Source: Gemmatimonadota bacterium (lineage in GTDB: Bacteria > Gemmatimonadota > Gemmatimonadetes > Longimicrobiales > RSA9). Taken from it: a DNA stretch of 7,323 nucleotides. The translations under genes were made by a program, and so were the position numbers. Below the pieces are notes generated by a model that saw only the letters and a list, made by a program, of their open reading frames with translations, did not search any database and was not told where the DNA came from. Location: positions 1 through 7,323 of the forward strand of contig JADGGV010000200.1 in the NCBI GenBank assembly GCA_019689775.1, read 5' to 3'. Shown here one piece after another: positions 5,619-7,323 of this stretch (its first letter is position 1; each line of letters starts with the position of its first letter).

Positions 5619-7323
5619 ATGACGGCGCGACCCGTCGCGCTCGATGGCGGCGCCGAGCTGCTGGACGCGACGCGGCGACTGCGCGCGGCGCCGGTCCTGC
5701 TCGACGAGCGTACCGGCCCATCGATACGCGCGGTGCTCGGCGCCGCGCTGGCAGGCGCGGGGGAGGCCGATTTTGCCATTGCGCGGGTGCGGCTCGCCGC
5801 GGTGGACCTGACGTCGCGGGAGCTGTCGCGGCTGCGGCGGTGCCGGGTCCTGCTCGGGCAGGTGGATGCGAACACGTTCGCCGATGCGGGGGCGGCGAGC
5901 GCGACGAGCCCGGAGCGACGCGCGCAGCTCGACGTGCTGCTGCAGTTTCTGGAGAGCGGGCGGGCGGAGGTGCGGGCAGCCGGCTCGGAGGCGTGGACGC
6001 CGGACTTTTCGGTGCTCTGCGACGTCCGGTGGACGCCGGCGGACGAGCCGGGCGACGTCGCCGTGCTGGGTGCGCACTACTTCGCGAAGCCGTTCCCGGT
6101 GCGTGGCGCGGCGCTGACCGTCCTGACGTCGGAGCCGGCGGTGGTGGAGGCGCTGCGGCGGCGCTTCCTCGAGCTGTGGCGGCGGGGGTACGACGTGGCG
6201 CCGGTGCTGGGGGATGCGATCGCGGCGATGCTGCGCGCGGCGCCGTCGTACCGGCGCGTGCCGGGCGCGGGGGTCGTGCGGGAGCCGCCGGTCGCGGCGC
6301 GGGCAGGGACGAGCGGCGCGAGCGGGCCGGATCGGGAAGGCGCCCTGCTCGGACCGGATCGGGAAGGCGTTCCGCCGGCGCCGGAGCGCGAGGTCTCCCC
6401 GCGCGAGGTGGCGCTCGGGGTGCTGGCGTGGCGGTTCGGCGCGCCGGCAGCGGACGCGGCGGCGGCGCCGCCGATCTTCGACCTGGCCGCGTTCCAGCGC
6501 ACCGCGGTGCGCCGCGCGGAGGAGATCCTGGCGCGACGGCGCGGCGTCCTGGTCGCGGACGCGGTCGGCCTGGGGAAGACGTTCGTCGCGCTCGCGCTCG
6601 CGGAGCGGCGGTTGCGCGCGGGTGGGGCCGTGCTCGTGGCGATCCCGGCCGCGCTGCGCCGGACGTGGCTGGGCCCGCTGCGCCGGCTCGCGCGCGAGCT
6701 GCACGTCCCGCTGCGGCTCGGCGGAGGCAGCGACGCGGCGCCGCTCGGCCCGGATCGGCGGCGCGGCGGGATCGTCCTGGTCTCGCACACGGCGCTGAGC
6801 CGGGGCGTGGCGCCGGCGTCGTCACCGGACCTCGTGGTGGTGGACGAGGCGCATGCGTTCCGTAACCCGGCGACGCGGCGCTACCGCTCGCTGGCGGCGC
6901 TGTGCCGGGGCGCGGAGGTGGTGCTGCTGACGGCGACGCCGGTGAATAATGCCTTATCGGACCTCTACTTCCAGCTCCGTCTGTTCGCCGGCGACGGGAG
7001 CTTCGGCGATGTCGGCGTGCCGGACCTGCGGGGCGCGTTCGAGGCCGCGCGCGGCGGGCTGGCCGCGCGGCCGGTGCTGCCGGTGCTGCGGGAGGTGATG
7101 GTGCGGCGGACGCGGCCGTTCCTGCGCGAGCACTACGCGGGCGCGGCGTGGCCGGGCGGGGAGGCGTTGCGGTTGCCGCGCCGCGCGCCGCCGCGGGCGG
7201 TGCGGTACTCGATGGAGTCGGGGCGGAGCTGGTCGTTCGGGGACGTGGCTGCGGTGCTGGCCGGGCTGACGCTGGCGCCGTACCGGTTGGCGGCGTACGG
7301 GGTCGTGCCGCGCGGGGCGGGCG
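5619..7323 (+). CDS. SNF2/DEAH helicase with PLD-like N-terminus (3' partial)
   Basis: Open to the end of the window: 568 codons seen, C-terminus missing. Residues 1-205 look like the N-terminal module of PLD-SNF2 proteins. RVRLAAVDLTSREL is followed by a strand at CRVLLG, then GAHYF, VLTSEPAVVEALRRRF and LELWRRGYDV, but no HxK(x4)D signature is present. A low-complexity linker (about 215-285) holds a small direct repeat. The SNF2 motor follows: FQRTA (292-296, Q-like motif); DAVGLGKT (314-321, Walker A with K320); VAIPAALRRTW (motif Ia); DEAH (409-412, Walker B); LTATPVNN (437-444, motif III); and VMVRRTRPFL (493-502), the SNF2-type RR segment. The second RecA lobe lies beyond the window. 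The predicted role is an ATP-driven DNA translocase acting with the methyltransferase that ends 61 nt upstream, most likely in phage defence or restriction. A single TTA codon occurs at residue 446. A plain chromatin-like SNF2 remodeller is less likely given the partner. Confidence 0.9.
   Translation, partial: MTARPVALDGGAELLDATRRLRAAPVLLDERTGPSIRAVLGAALAGAGEADFAIARVRLAAVDLTSRELSRLRRCRVLLGQVDANTFADAGAASATSPERRAQLDVLLQFLESGRAEVRAAGSEAWTPDFSVLCDVRWTPADEPGDVAVLGAHYFAKPFPVRGAALTVLTSEPAVVEALRRRFLELWRRGYDVAPVLGDAIAAMLRAAPSYRRVPGAGVVREPPVAARAGTSGASGPDREGALLGPDREGVPPAPEREVSPREVALGVLAWRFGAPAADAAAAPPIFDLAAFQRTAVRRAEEILARRRGVLVADAVGLGKTFVALALAERRLRAGGAVLVAIPAALRRTWLGPLRRLARELHVPLRLGGGSDAAPLGPDRRRGGIVLVSHTALSRGVAPASSPDLVVVDEAHAFRNPATRRYRSLAALCRGAEVVLLTATPVNNALSDLYFQLRLFAGDGSFGDVGVPDLRGAFEAARGGLAARPVLPVLREVMVRRTRPFLREHYAGAAWPGGEALRLPRRAPPRAVRYSMESGRSWSFGDVAAVLAGLTLAPYRLAAYGVVPRGAG
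6327..6369 (+). repeat. In-frame direct repeat, 16-bp units at 27-bp period
   Basis: CCGGATCGGGAAGGCG occurs at 6327-6342 and again, without mismatch, at 6354-6369. The 27-bp offset equals nine codons, so the reading frame is kept and PDREG appears twice (residues 237-241 and 246-250). It sits in the linker between the PLD-like module and the helicase motor, where length changes should be tolerated. It looks like a partly decayed tandem duplication. Confidence 0.7.

Noticed and set aside
3563..5875. 770-codon open frame on the minus strand under the methyltransferase
   Set aside because: It is a composition shadow: the peptide is Arg/Gln/Pro-rich and lies opposite the motif-bearing methyltransferase frame.
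5603..6865. Plus-strand open frame in a different phase across the helicase start
   Set aside because: It yields Arg/Gly/Ala-rich low-complexity sequence, while the frame from 5619 contains Walker A, DEAH and the TATPV motif.
6945..6950. AATAAT as an internal -10 promoter element
   Set aside because: There is no -35 match at 16-18 nt spacing; the nearest, CTGACG, is only 12 nt away, and the bases are explained as NN codons after a conserved motif.
2141..7323. Assignment as class 1 DISARM or BREX
   Set aside because: The helicase has a PLD-like rather than a DrmD-like N-terminus as I know it, and no DrmA, DrmB, DrmC, PglZ or BrxC is in the window. The call would be premature.

Overview
The window is about 77% GC or higher by eye, with codons strongly biased to G or C in third position (GCG, CGG, CTG, GAG). 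It holds ordinary bacterial genes, and the thymidine kinase is of the zinc-binding TK1-like bacterial type. A very GC-rich bacterium such as a gemmatimonadote, actinobacterium or Deinococcus-Thermus relative would fit, but the sequence does not fix the phylum.

Layout: (1) bases 1-115 are about 92% GC with no gene I can support. (2) A sigma70-like promoter at 92-121 drives tdk (129-737), apparently as a leaderless or near-leaderless transcript. (3) 751-1854 starts 13 nt after tdk and encodes a C-terminally membrane-anchored protein resembling the RMD1/YagE (DUF155, COG1723) family. (4) A 286-bp gap holds a likely small minus-strand gene of 58 codons (2060 down to 1884), with only 69% GC. (5) At 2141-5557 lies a large Eco57I-type N6-adenine DNA methyltransferase of 1138 residues. 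(6) After 61 nt and a clear Shine-Dalgarno comes a SNF2/DEAH helicase (5619 to beyond 7323), which runs off the window and carries an N-terminal module resembling a phospholipase D domain that has lost its HKD residues.

The first two plus-strand genes look like housekeeping or conserved hypothetical genes and probably share one transcript. The methyltransferase and helicase look like the first two genes of an accessory DNA-modification or phage-defence operon. By analogy with other methylase-helicase systems, the methylase would mark self DNA and the SNF2 motor would translocate on unmarked DNA. I see no nuclease active site in either protein as far as the window reaches. The effector would therefore be the missing C-terminal part of the helicase, a further downstream gene, or something non-nucleolytic.
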